Origin: an uncultured Atopobium sp.
Lineage (GTDB): Bacteria; Actinomycetota; Coriobacteriia; Coriobacteriales; Atopobiaceae
Reading direction: 5' to 3'
DNA length: 7,856 bases
Assembly (NCBI GenBank): GCA_938041635.1
Contig: CALIAD010000033.1
Coordinates: forward strand, 1-7,856
The position numbers and the translations under genes are program-made. A model generated the notes under the pieces. That model did no database searches. It was not told where the DNA came from and saw only the letters and a program-made list of their open reading frames with translations. Shown piece after piece: positions 1 to 6,597 of the stretch (position 1 is the stretch's first letter; every line of letters begins with the position of its first letter).

Positions 1-888
1 AATACGGTACACACCAAAAGGCTTGAAATCATGCTTGCGGACATAACCCATAAGCACACGAACCATAACAAGCGACACAATAAACGCCACTAAACAACCA
101 ACACCCAAAATAATTGCCTCGGGAGCAGTGAAGGTGTTGCCCTTCATAAAGTAGCGCACAAGCCTCAAAGCAGAAGCGCCGGCCATAGTAGGAATTGCCA
201 GGAAGAACGTAAACTCAGCAGCTACAGCCCTTGAACAACCAAGTGCCAAGCCGCCCAGGATAGTTGCACCTGATCTTGAAGTGCCTGGAACAATTGCAAG
301 TACCTGGAACACACCAATGCCAAGTGCGGTCTTCCAGTCAAGATTGTCAATGTCTTGCACGCGAGCCAGGTTGTCGGCTGAAGGAGCCTTCAGGGATGCG
401 GCGGCGTCTGGACGCATGTGTTTACCACGAGGTGCTTCAACCTTTACAGTTGCAGCGACCTTCTCGCGATGTAGCTCAAGCACAATGAAGATGATGCCGT
501 AGAAAATAAGGGTTGCGGCAATAACAAAGGGGCTTCCAAGATGCTCTTCAATGAAGTCGTTGAGCGGCAGACCGATTGCCGCAGCAGGAACACAGCTGAC
601 CACCACTTTTGCCCAGAGTTTCCAGGTAGAGCGCTTCTCGTCTTTGGATTTCTTTGGCGAGAAGGGATTGAGCTTGTGGAAAAATCCCATGCATACTGCA
701 AGAATTGCGCCAAGCTGAATAACTACTAGGAACATATTCCAAAAGTCTTCAGAGACGTTGAGTGGTAAAAACTGATTGAGCAGCAGCATATGGCCTGTTG
801 ATGAGATAGGCAGCCACTCGGTAATACCCTCAACTACGCCAAATAACGCTGATTTAAGCGCTTCAATCCACAAAATTGCCGACTCCAC
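1..888 (-). CDS. uppP: Undecaprenyl-diphosphatase UppP (BacA family), C-terminus cut by window edge
   Basis: This integral membrane enzyme removes a phosphate from undecaprenyl pyrophosphate, regenerating the lipid carrier for peptidoglycan and other wall polymers; the family is also known for bacitracin resistance when overproduced. The 296 visible codons contain both signature motifs: VEGITEWLPISSTGH at residues 19-33, with E20, E24, S30 and H33 matching E. coli E17, E21, S27 and H30, and PGTSRSGATI at 201-210, with R205 matching E. coli R174. Hydrophobic helices surround both motifs. The frame is open to base 1; the last residues, GVYRI, match the usual end region, so perhaps 20 residues are missing. 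The start is a GTG five bases after a perfect AAGGAGG; no in-frame ATG fits near this site. Compared with E. coli there are about 28 extra, polar residues between the two motifs (within residues 142-184), in a predicted loop. The gene is divergent from the secreted hydrolase-like gene. The identification is firm. Confidence 0.96.
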   Translation of the reverse strand, partial: MESAILWIEALKSALFGVVEGITEWLPISSTGHMLLLNQFLPLNVSEDFWNMFLVVIQLGAILAVCMGFFHKLNPFSPKKSKDEKRSTWKLWAKVVVSCVPAAAIGLPLNDFIEEHLGSPFVIAATLIFYGIIFIVLELHREKVAATVKVEAPRGKHMRPDAAASLKAPSADNLARVQDIDNLDWKTALGIGVFQVLAIVPGTSRSGATILGGLALGCSRAVAAEFTFFLAIPTMAGASALRLVRYFMKGNTFTAPEAIILGVGCLVAFIVSLVMVRVLMGYVRKHDFKPFGVYRI

Positions 889-893
889 TAAAA

Positions 894-900
894 CCTCCTT
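894..900 (-). promoter_or_regulatory. Ribosome binding site of uppP
   Basis: A perfect AAGGAGG (read on the minus strand) lies five bases before the GTG at 886-888. It decides the non-ATG start, which places the conserved motif VEGITEWLP at the usual distance from the N-terminus of the family. Confidence 0.88.
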
Positions 901-919
901 GGGGACTGATTACGAACCT

Positions 920-925
920 ATTGTA
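920..925 (-). promoter_or_regulatory. Possible -10 element of uppP
   Basis: On the minus strand this reads TACAAT, a five-of-six match to TATAAT. It would give a leader of about 25 bases that just contains the AAGGAGG site. No good -35 hexamer lies 16-18 bases upstream, so the call is weak. Confidence 0.3.
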
Positions 926-1087
926 CGCAATCCGTTCGCCCTTTCTTTTCCTACCGTTCACGGTTTTACCTAACGACTTTACTACTTTAAAAGTGCCTTG
1001 TTTTCTGCAAAGTTGGCATTTGGAACCAAAAACAAGTAGAATTGACAACCTCGCACGAGCGGAGAGAAGCGATTATGCGTATTTTTG

Positions 1088-1108
1088 AGGTCAAGTGTTA
1101 TCTGACCT
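1088..1108 (+). repeat. Inverted repeat AGGTCA-N9-TGACCT
   Basis: AGGTCA at 1088-1093 and its exact complement TGACCT at 1103-1108 flank nine bases. It could form a six-base-pair stem (seven with a G·U pair) in the leader RNA, or act as a protein-binding operator. No T-run follows, so it is not an intrinsic terminator. Function is unknown. Confidence 0.45.
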
Positions 1109-1136
1109 TGCGCTTGAAGCCAGTAATGAGCGGATG

Positions 1137-1154
1137 GCACTAACTGCGCACTAA
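1137..1154 (+). repeat. Direct repeat GCACTAA-N4-GCACTAA, 11-bp period
   Basis: GCACTAA occurs at 1137-1143 and again at 1148-1154, repeating at 11 bases, about one helical turn. Tandem half-sites with this period are the usual target of OmpR/PhoB-type response regulators, which control wall hydrolases in many Gram-positive bacteria (WalR, MtrA). The repeat itself does not match the WalR or MtrA consensus as I know it, so the regulator is unidentified and the role is inference. Confidence 0.4.
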
Positions 1155-1166
1155 TCGGAAGCCCCC

Positions 1167-1183
1167 AATCGCGGAGGTCGATT
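1167..1183 (+). promoter_or_regulatory. Ribosome binding site in the loop of a small hairpin, before a TTG start
   Basis: GGAGG at 1173-1177 lies five bases before TTG at 1183-1185 and selects that start over the ATG at 1195, which would be 17 bases away. AATCG (1167-1171) can pair with CGATT (1179-1183), leaving CGGAGGT as a seven-base loop and placing the first base of the start codon in the stem. A second AATCG at 1153-1157 could compete for the same partner. A five-pair stem is weak, so any effect on translation is a guess. Confidence 0.6.
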
Positions 1184-2256
1184 TGAACAAATATATGCGT
1201 CACAGACGCTTACCTTCATGCTCCACCCTTATGACAGCACTCCTTGCAGCAGTGCTTGTTGTTAATACCTTTTTGTTTGGCGTCTCAAGAGCTCAGGCAG
1301 AGACTCTTGAAGAGCTCCAGGCCAAGGTAGAGCAGACCAATTCTGATTACGATGCCGCCAATCAGCGTGTGGCTGAACTGCAAAAACAGATTGCAGATAA
1401 TGAGGCGCGTATTGCAGAGATTGAACAGCAACTCCCAGAGCAGCGCCTAAAAGCTGCAGAGTCTATTAGAGCAATGTATCGCATGCAGCAGGGCTCTATG
1501 GGAATTATTGATCTGCTTTTATCGGCAGATAACTTTAATGATTTGATTGCTGTTATTCAGTATCTTGAGATTATCCAGAACAAAAATTCAGATGCTATCA
1601 ACCACCTGGTTGATCTTAGCAAAGAGCTTTCTGAGACTCAGTCATCTTTAAATGCACAGATGGCAGAAGCAGAGGAACAGAAGAAGGCTGCTGAGGATGC
1701 TATGAATGCAGCAATTGCAACAAGAGAGCAATTGCAGGCAGAGCAAGCTCAACAGGCAGCAGCAGAAGCAGCTGCTGCAGAAGAAGCACTAAAAGAGGCT
1801 TCTGCTGAGACCACCTTTACCAACGCTTCTGGTAATACCACTGAAGTCACCACCCCATCAACTCCTTCAGCTCAAAATGTTGATTGGTCAAGCGATAAGA
1901 CCAACTTTGTAAGCAGCTGGGGCGCTCGAATTGACGCCTATCTTGCTGGCTCCCCTCTTGCTGGCTACGGCGCAACCTTTGCCGAGGCTGCATGGGCCTA
2001 CGGCGTTGATCCTCGTTTATCGCCTGCTATTTCTGCAGTTGAGAGTACAAAGGGTAGGTATAACTTCCTCCCCTACAACGCATGGGGCTGGGGTTCTTCA
2101 AGCTGGGGTAGCTGGGAAGAGGCTATCTGGGATCACACGGCTGGTCTTGCTGCTGGTTATGGCGGAAGGCTTTCTGTTTCTGGTGCTGCAAAATACAATC
2201 CAGCTAATCCAAACGGCTGGTACTCGGCAGTTCTTACGCAGATGGAGCTCATCTAA
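1183..2256 (+). CDS. Secreted coiled-coil protein with C-terminal lysozyme/glucosaminidase-like domain; probable peptidoglycan hydrolase
   Basis: The 357-residue product has a basic N-terminus, a hydrophobic core (about 15-33) and an AQA/E signal-peptidase site after residue 39, so it is exported. Residues 41-92 are heptad-rich coiled coil. Residues 93-137 (with RAMYRMQQGS, IIDLLLSADNFNDLI and YLEII) resemble the hinge of PcsB/CwlO-type N-terminal domains, the part of PcsB that contacts FtsEX in streptococci. A second helix (138-206) ends in a Gln/Ala/Glu-rich run, then a Thr/Ser linker (207-240). The C-terminal domain (241-357) contains YGVDPRLSPAISAVES, YNAWGWGS and SWEEAI, a pattern of lysozyme-like/glucosaminidase folds, with E287 the likely catalytic acid. 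It is not the CHAP or NlpC/P60 domain usual with this N-terminus; no catalytic Cys exists. The TTG start has a GGAGG five bases upstream. I infer wall cleavage during growth or division; the catalytic domain call is from motifs only. Confidence 0.8.
   Translation: MNKYMRHRRLPSCSTLMTALLAAVLVVNTFLFGVSRAQAETLEELQAKVEQTNSDYDAANQRVAELQKQIADNEARIAEIEQQLPEQRLKAAESIRAMYRMQQGSMGIIDLLLSADNFNDLIAVIQYLEIIQNKNSDAINHLVDLSKELSETQSSLNAQMAEAEEQKKAAEDAMNAAIATREQLQAEQAQQAAAEAAAAEEALKEASAETTFTNASGNTTEVTTPSTPSAQNVDWSSDKTNFVSSWGARIDAYLAGSPLAGYGATFAEAAWAYGVDPRLSPAISAVESTKGRYNFLPYNAWGWGSSSWGSWEEAIWDHTAGLAAGYGGRLSVSGAAKYNPANPNGWYSAVLTQMELI
1735..1800 (+). repeat. Low-complexity CAG/GCA-rich tract encoding a Gln/Ala/Glu run
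   Basis: Within the secreted protein gene, codons 185-206 are almost entirely GCA, GCT, CAG, CAA, GAG and GAA, giving the residues QAQQAAAEAAAAEEA. It is predicted to be helical and closes the second coiled-coil arm. Near-repeats of GCAGCAGCA make replication slippage and length variation between strains possible; I see only one allele. Confidence 0.6.
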
Positions 2257-2287
2257 GCTTCTGGCCACATAACCTTTAGAGAACGTT

Positions 2288-2316
2288 AAAACCCCGCAGT
2301 TTAGCTGCGGGGTTTT
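2288..2316. terminator. Bidirectional intrinsic terminator between convergent genes
   Basis: AAAACCCCGCAG (2288-2299) and CTGCGGGGTTTT (2305-2316) form a perfect 12-base-pair stem with a five-base loop. The T-run on the right serves the secreted hydrolase-like gene ending at 2256, and the A-run on the left becomes a T-run for the transporter gene arriving on the minus strand, which stops at 2429. Confidence 0.95.
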
Positions 2317-2428
2317 GTTGTCGGGCGCAGAGGGATTTGTAGGTTGAGTTGAGCTTGGAGTGGACGGGTTTCTCGCCAGCTGGCGGGCAGCGCGAGCAGT
2401 GCGGGTGCGAGGGCGCTTCCGGGTGCGG
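2317..2428. other. GC-rich spacer downstream of the transporter gene
   Basis: This spacer is visibly richer in G and C than its surroundings, especially 2384-2428. It contains a perfect 12-base palindrome, CGCCAGCTGGCG, at 2374-2385. I see no gene in it. It would form the 3' untranslated part of the transporter mRNA before the shared terminator. Confidence 0.4.
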
Positions 2429-3424
2429 CTACGCCGTAAGCACAACCATGGCAAGGATGAGGGCAAAGCCGATGAGGTCGGCAACGCTAAAGGTGATTCC
2501 CAGCGCCAATACGGTGGTGATGGTTGCCATAACGGGCTCGATAGTGCCCAGAAGAACCGCCCTAAGTGAGCCTGCGTCCTTAACACCCTGCAGGTAAAGG
2601 CCGTACGCCAAGAACGTTCCTACCAACACACCAATGACTACCAGCAAAACACCAAAGGCGTCCAGCTGAGGCATGTGATTCCAGGGCTGATAAAAAACAG
2701 CGATGAGCGTGCCAGAGAACAAAAATGCAAGGCCGTTTACGGTAAAGCTTCCCCACTTCTCCATCAAAGGCTTGGGCAAAATGGAGAGGGCTGCCTGAGC
2801 AAACGCACACATAACGCCCCAGAAAATACCTGCTGTTGGCAGGTTAAGCGTGCCGGGATTTCCTCCTGTTACCAAAAGATATGTGCCAATAAGTGCCAAA
2901 ACAATGCCAAGAATCTCGCGACGGCGAGGCCAGCGCCTACCAACCACGCACACAAAGGCCAAAACGCCCAACATGCCCAACGACTGCATGATAGTTGCAG
3001 TTCCAGAATTAGTGGTATTAACTGCGTAAATGTAAGCAACTTGCGAGAATAAAATGGCAAACAAACTAACTACAAAAATCTTTGCCAGCTCTTTTGGCTT
3101 CCTGATGACAGTTGTGAGATTTTTTCTATCCAACGCAAAGGCGGTTCCCAAGAATAACCAGCAGGCACAAAGCTCGCGAATATCAATTAACCACATGGGA
3201 TCAACATGATAAGTATCTAGCAGGTATTTTGCGGCGGTTCCAAATGCGCCCCAGGAAGCTCCGCCAATCAAGACAAACAGCATTCCTCGATAGATTTTTT
3301 TCTTATTATCAGGGGTTATTTCAGCGTCATCGCTTCCAAGTGCTTCCTCTTCTGCAGAAGCCTCTGTAGCATCTGCGGCCTTGGAAGACTCCACATCACT
3401 CTCATGAGAAATGAAACCATTCAT
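2429..3424 (-). CDS. EamA-family transporter (drug/metabolite transporter superfamily)
   Basis: The 331-residue protein has ten predicted membrane helices at about 46-68, 77-98, 114-134, 138-160, 168-187, 197-217, 228-247, 256-277, 287-308 and 312-331, forming two EamA repeats (about 47-187 and 198-331). Each repeat carries the family pattern near its fourth helix: NTTNSGTATIMQSLGML in the first, DAGSLRAVLLGTIEPVMA with its conserved Glu-Pro in the second. Members export or import small metabolites; substrate cannot be read from sequence. The first 45 residues are acidic and low in complexity, followed by a Lys-Lys-Lys stop near the membrane, longer than usual for the family. The ATG at 3424 is the first possible start, since an in-frame TGA lies 18 bases upstream. 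It has no recognisable Shine-Dalgarno sequence, so a leaderless message or an internal start is possible. It is divergent from the M16C peptidase gene. Confidence 0.92.
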   Translation of the reverse strand: MNGFISHESDVESSKAADATEASAEEEALGSDDAEITPDNKKKIYRGMLFVLIGGASWGAFGTAAKYLLDTYHVDPMWLIDIRELCACWLFLGTAFALDRKNLTTVIRKPKELAKIFVVSLFAILFSQVAYIYAVNTTNSGTATIMQSLGMLGVLAFVCVVGRRWPRRREILGIVLALIGTYLLVTGGNPGTLNLPTAGIFWGVMCAFAQAALSILPKPLMEKWGSFTVNGLAFLFSGTLIAVFYQPWNHMPQLDAFGVLLVVIGVLVGTFLAYGLYLQGVKDAGSLRAVLLGTIEPVMATITTVLALGITFSVADLIGFALILAMVVLTA

Positions 3425-3461
3425 CTGGGTATAAATCTTTCATTACAAAATACGGGTACAA

Positions 3462-3490
3462 GTGTCACTTTTTCTCTGACGCGGTAGTAT
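3462..3490 (+). promoter_or_regulatory. Possible promoter of the M16C peptidase gene
   Basis: GTGTCA (3462-3467), 17 bases, then TAGTAT (3485-3490) matches the sigma-70-type consensus at four of six bases in each box. Transcription would begin near 3497. The -35 overlaps the palindrome AAGTGTCACTT (3460-3470), whose other half provides a GTGACA facing the transporter gene. Weak evidence taken alone. Confidence 0.35.
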
Positions 3491-3616
3491 CACAATAACA
3501 AAAATCCACCTTACCCTGCTTTGTGCGGAGTCTCAAGTCTCCAAACGGTTCAGATGGGCAAGATGGTCCAAAACGGCAATGATGCTCACGTAAGTTTTCG
3601 TATAGATTGGCAGCTT

Positions 3617-6574
3617 ATGACATCCAAGTATTCGCAGATGGACAGCGCGTTTTCTGTTGGTACGCTTCATGCAGAAGACAAGAGCTTTGAGGTAATCTCA
3701 GCTGAGTGGGTTAACGAGATTTCTGGCTACGCCTACATCTTTAAGCATATTCCTACAGGTGCCCGCCTTATGTGGTTTGCCTGCGACGATGACAATCGCT
3801 CGTTTGCCATTGCTTTTAAGACACCTCCTGTAGACCACACAGGCGTCTTCCACATCTTGGAGCACTCTGTTCTCTGTGGATCCGATGCCTATCCTGTCAA
3901 GGAGCCTTTTGTTAACCTGCTCAAGACCTCTATGCAGACGTTCTTGAACGCAATGACTTACCCTGACAAGACGGTATACCCTGTGGCCAGCACCAATGTA
4001 GTTGACTTGGAAAACTTGATGAGCGTGTACCTTGACGCCGTTCTGCATCCTGCAATCTATAAGCGCAAGCGCATCTTTGAGCAGGAAGGTTGGCACCTAG
4101 AGGCTGACGAGCAGGGCAATCTGAGCTACAACGGCGTTGTCTTCAACGAGATGAAAGGTGCCCTCTCTGACCCTGATCGCGTGCTCTACGATTCTGTGAG
4201 CGAGGCTCTCTTCCCTGACACCGCCTACGGCAAAGAGTCTGGCGGCAAGCCTCGCGCAATCCCTGAGCTCACCTACGAGAACTTCCTGGACACCCATGCT
4301 CGCCACTACGACCTCTCTAACAGCTACACCTTCCTCTACGGCGACCTTGACTGTGAGCGTGAGCTCTCCTTCATTGCCCAGAGGTTTTCAGCTGCCGAGA
4401 AACGCGATGCAGGTGCCCCCAATCCGCTTAACCTGCAGGCACCCGTGTTGCCCGAGCCTGCTCAGGTCCGCATGAACACCACAGCCGACAACTCCAGTGT
4501 TGGCCTGGGCTACGTGCTTGGAACGCCTGACCAGCGCAATAAGATGATGGCAGCAGATATCTTGTTTGACACCCTCATGGGCTCCAATGAATCCCCGCTT
4601 AAGCGTGCAATTCTTGACGCAGAGCTTGGCGATGACTTTAGCTACTATCTCTCCGACGACCTTGCCCAACCTATGCTCTTCTTGCAGCTCAAAGGCCTTA
4701 AAGAAGGTGCAGCTCAGAAGTTCCGTGAGCTGGTAGAGACCACCTGCAAAAAGATTGCTTCTGAAGGCATTGATCCAAAGAAGCTCAATGCTTCCATTGC
4801 GCTTGCAGAGTTTAACCTGCGCGAGAATGATCAGCCGTACTCAAACGGTATTGAGTACACGCTGCGTTCGCTTTCAAGCTGGCTCTATGACGACGCACGC
4901 CCTCTGGACTACATCCGCTACGAGGACGCCATTGCCTACGTCAAAGAACTTGCAGCTCAAAAGGGCTTTGAGAAGTTGCTGCTGGAGCTCATCTGCAACA
5001 GCAAGCACGCAGCTCAAGTTGAGCTTGTCCCCACAGATGAGGGGGAGGCTCAAGAAGAAGCTGCTGAGCTGGCACAACTTCGCTCCACGCTCACTGATGA
5101 GGATGTCGAGAAGATCCGCGCAGAGGTAGAGGCACTGCGTCTTGAACAAGAAACACCTGACGCTCCAGAAGACTTAGCCAAGTTACCGTCCCTCTCGCTC
5201 AGTGATATCGGTGCAGGTAGAGAGCGTCCTGCTGGCTTTGAGGTTGAAGCTCCCCTACCGTGTATTGCGCACGAGCTGGATACTCATGGCATTGACTACG
5301 TCTACCATTACTTTGATTTGACCAGCGCGGTTACCTTTGAAGAGCTGCCACTTGTGGGCATTCTTGCTGAGGCGCTGGGAAAGCTTGATACGGCTACACA
5401 TACCGCATCCGAGCTGGATATTCTTATTGAGAGCAACCTTGGTCACCTCTCGTTCTTCACGGATACCTACGACCGCGACACCCTTGACCAGGCACGTCCC
5501 GCCTTCATTGTTGCTGCAAGCGCCCTTGCCGAGAAAACCCAGGGGCTTGCAAGCATTCCTTCTGAGGTCTGGTCCAGCACGCGTTTTGATGACCTGGGCC
5601 GCCTCAAGAACATCTTGATTCAGCGCCGCATTGCACAGGAGCAGTACTTTGTAGGCGCGGGTCATACTGCCGCGCAGAATAAGGCTTTGACCTCCTATTC
5701 TGCTGCTAGCCGCGTAAACGATGCGCTGGCAGGCGTTGGCTTCTACGAGTACCTGAAGAACCTGCTTGCCAACTGGGATGAGCGCGCTCCCCAGCTTGCA
5801 AAAGACCTGGATGCGCTTACTTGCAAGATTTTCCGTGCAGACAACGTTGCGATCAGCTTTACCGGCTCCACTCAGAGCCGTGAGGCATTCTGGCAAGTAG
5901 CTGGAGATCTTAACCTCAAGAAGGGCAATGAATCGCAGGTAGACAGTGCAACGCAGACGCTTGTTGTGCCTGAAGACAACTTGCAGCACGTGGCATACAT
6001 CATTCCATCAAACGTTTCCTACGTTGGTCTCTCCTATCCAAACGTTGCCCACGCAACCAATGAACAGCAGGGTAATTGGCTAATTGCCACCAGAGTTCTG
6101 GGTCTTGATTACCTGTGGAACGAAGTCCGCGTCAAGGGTGGCGCTTATGGCGTTATGTTTAGAAACTCCATCGCTGGCCTGCAGAGCTTTGTCTCCTACC
6201 GAGACCCTGCGCTTGATGCAACCCTTGATCGCTATGTTGGCGCAGGTAGCTGGCTCTCTGAGTGGACTCCAGACGCTGACGAGTTTGAGGGCTATGTAGT
6301 TGCCTCTGTTGCAGGCGTTGACGCTCCTGTTCCCGCTCGCATGCTTGCTCGCAGGCAGGACATTGAGTACTTCAACCACCGTGACCCAGAGCGCCTTCTT
6401 AAACTTCGCGAGAAGATTCTTCACGCCCAGGTTGAAGACATTAAGGCACTGGGAAGCACTATACCTCAAAGCTATGATGACCTCTCGGTTGTTGTCTTTG
6501 GCGCAAAGGATGCCGTTGAAACCTCCAAGCTTGGTCTTGAGGTTGTCGACCTCTTTGGCAGCCAGAAGAACTAG
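3617..6574 (+). CDS. M16C zinc metallopeptidase, presequence-protease (PreP/PITRM1) type
   Basis: This is a one-chain, two-half clamshell peptidase that degrades unstructured peptides. Numbered from the ATG at 3617 (985 residues, the usual family size), the inverted zinc site is HILEH at 79-83 with H79, H83 and catalytic E82; the third ligand is E178 in NEMKGA. The spacing matches Arabidopsis PreP1 (H77, E80, H81, E177). The C-terminal half supplies R838 and Y844 in RVKGGAY, equivalent to R848 and Y854 there. Other family blocks are HSVLCGS, YPVKEPFVNLLK, QTFLNAMTYPDKT and YPVASTN. The helical hairpin linker starts near residue 470 and ends in LPSLSLSDI. There is no signal peptide, so it is probably cytoplasmic. 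The frame is open back to a TTG at 3521, with ATGs at 3554 and 3563, but those 32 extra residues do not resemble the family. None of the starts has a good ribosome site; TATAGA at 3601-3606 could give a nearly leaderless message starting at 3617. Function is firm, start uncertain. Confidence 0.95.
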   Translation: MTSKYSQMDSAFSVGTLHAEDKSFEVISAEWVNEISGYAYIFKHIPTGARLMWFACDDDNRSFAIAFKTPPVDHTGVFHILEHSVLCGSDAYPVKEPFVNLLKTSMQTFLNAMTYPDKTVYPVASTNVVDLENLMSVYLDAVLHPAIYKRKRIFEQEGWHLEADEQGNLSYNGVVFNEMKGALSDPDRVLYDSVSEALFPDTAYGKESGGKPRAIPELTYENFLDTHARHYDLSNSYTFLYGDLDCERELSFIAQRFSAAEKRDAGAPNPLNLQAPVLPEPAQVRMNTTADNSSVGLGYVLGTPDQRNKMMAADILFDTLMGSNESPLKRAILDAELGDDFSYYLSDDLAQPMLFLQLKGLKEGAAQKFRELVETTCKKIASEGIDPKKLNASIALAEFNLRENDQPYSNGIEYTLRSLSSWLYDDARPLDYIRYEDAIAYVKELAAQKGFEKLLLELICNSKHAAQVELVPTDEGEAQEEAAELAQLRSTLTDEDVEKIRAEVEALRLEQETPDAPEDLAKLPSLSLSDIGAGRERPAGFEVEAPLPCIAHELDTHGIDYVYHYFDLTSAVTFEELPLVGILAEALGKLDTATHTASELDILIESNLGHLSFFTDTYDRDTLDQARPAFIVAASALAEKTQGLASIPSEVWSSTRFDDLGRLKNILIQRRIAQEQYFVGAGHTAAQNKALTSYSAASRVNDALAGVGFYEYLKNLLANWDERAPQLAKDLDALTCKIFRADNVAISFTGSTQSREAFWQVAGDLNLKKGNESQVDSATQTLVVPEDNLQHVAYIIPSNVSYVGLSYPNVAHATNEQQGNWLIATRVLGLDYLWNEVRVKGGAYGVMFRNSIAGLQSFVSYRDPALDATLDRYVGAGSWLSEWTPDADEFEGYVVASVAGVDAPVPARMLARRQDIEYFNHRDPERLLKLREKILHAQVEDIKALGSTIPQSYDDLSVVVFGAKDAVETSKLGLEVVDLFGSQKN

Positions 6575-6597
6575 GCCGGTAGCTGCAATAAAAACGT

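Larger units (their letters stand above)
889..1182. other. Divergent intergenic region between uppP and the secreted hydrolase-like gene
   Basis: This 294-base stretch has no credible coding frame. It holds the uppP ribosome site (894-900) and a candidate uppP -10 (920-925). A perfect TTGACA sits on the plus strand at 1042-1047, but no -10 hexamer lies at normal spacing; the nearest AT-rich hexamer, GATTAT at 1071-1076, is 23 bases on. Closer to the plus-strand gene come an inverted repeat (1088-1108), a direct repeat (1137-1154) and a hairpin presenting the Shine-Dalgarno sequence (1167-1183). If TTGACA marks the promoter, the plus-strand gene would have a leader of roughly 100 bases, long enough for RNA-level control. 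I compared it by memory with the c-di-AMP (ydaO) and c-di-GMP riboswitch consensus and did not see a match. Confidence 0.6.

Noticed and set aside
1042..1076. Perfect TTGACA as a full promoter for the secreted hydrolase-like gene
   Set aside because: The nearest AT-rich -10-like hexamer (GATTAT) is 23 bases away, beyond normal spacing, so I keep it only as a note in the intergenic entry.
1060..1182. c-di-AMP (ydaO) riboswitch, which precedes wall hydrolase genes in some Actinobacteria
   Set aside because: The conserved sequence blocks of that riboswitch, as I know them, are not recognisable here; a covariance search would settle it.
2370..2379. TTCTCGCCAG shared with 6665-6674, both just past the 3' end of minus-strand genes
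   Set aside because: Only ten bases match and the flanks diverge; there is no sign of a mobile or dispersed repeat, so chance is the simpler reading.
2374..2385. CGCCAGCTGGCG palindrome as an attachment site or operator
   Set aside because: It is a single short palindrome in a GC-rich spacer with no integrase or mobile gene nearby and no gene start to control.
2098..2586. Minus-strand open frame spanning the terminator between the secreted hydrolase-like gene and the transporter
   Set aside because: It crosses a strong terminator hairpin and overlaps the ends of two well-supported genes; its composition is Arg/Ser/Pro-rich, as expected from an out-of-frame reading.
3698..4096. Long open frames on the minus strand across the peptidase gene, here and at 4388-4669 and 5255-5989
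   Set aside because: They lie opposite a gene with complete family motifs, have no ribosome sites, and their products look like antisense shadows without recognisable domains.
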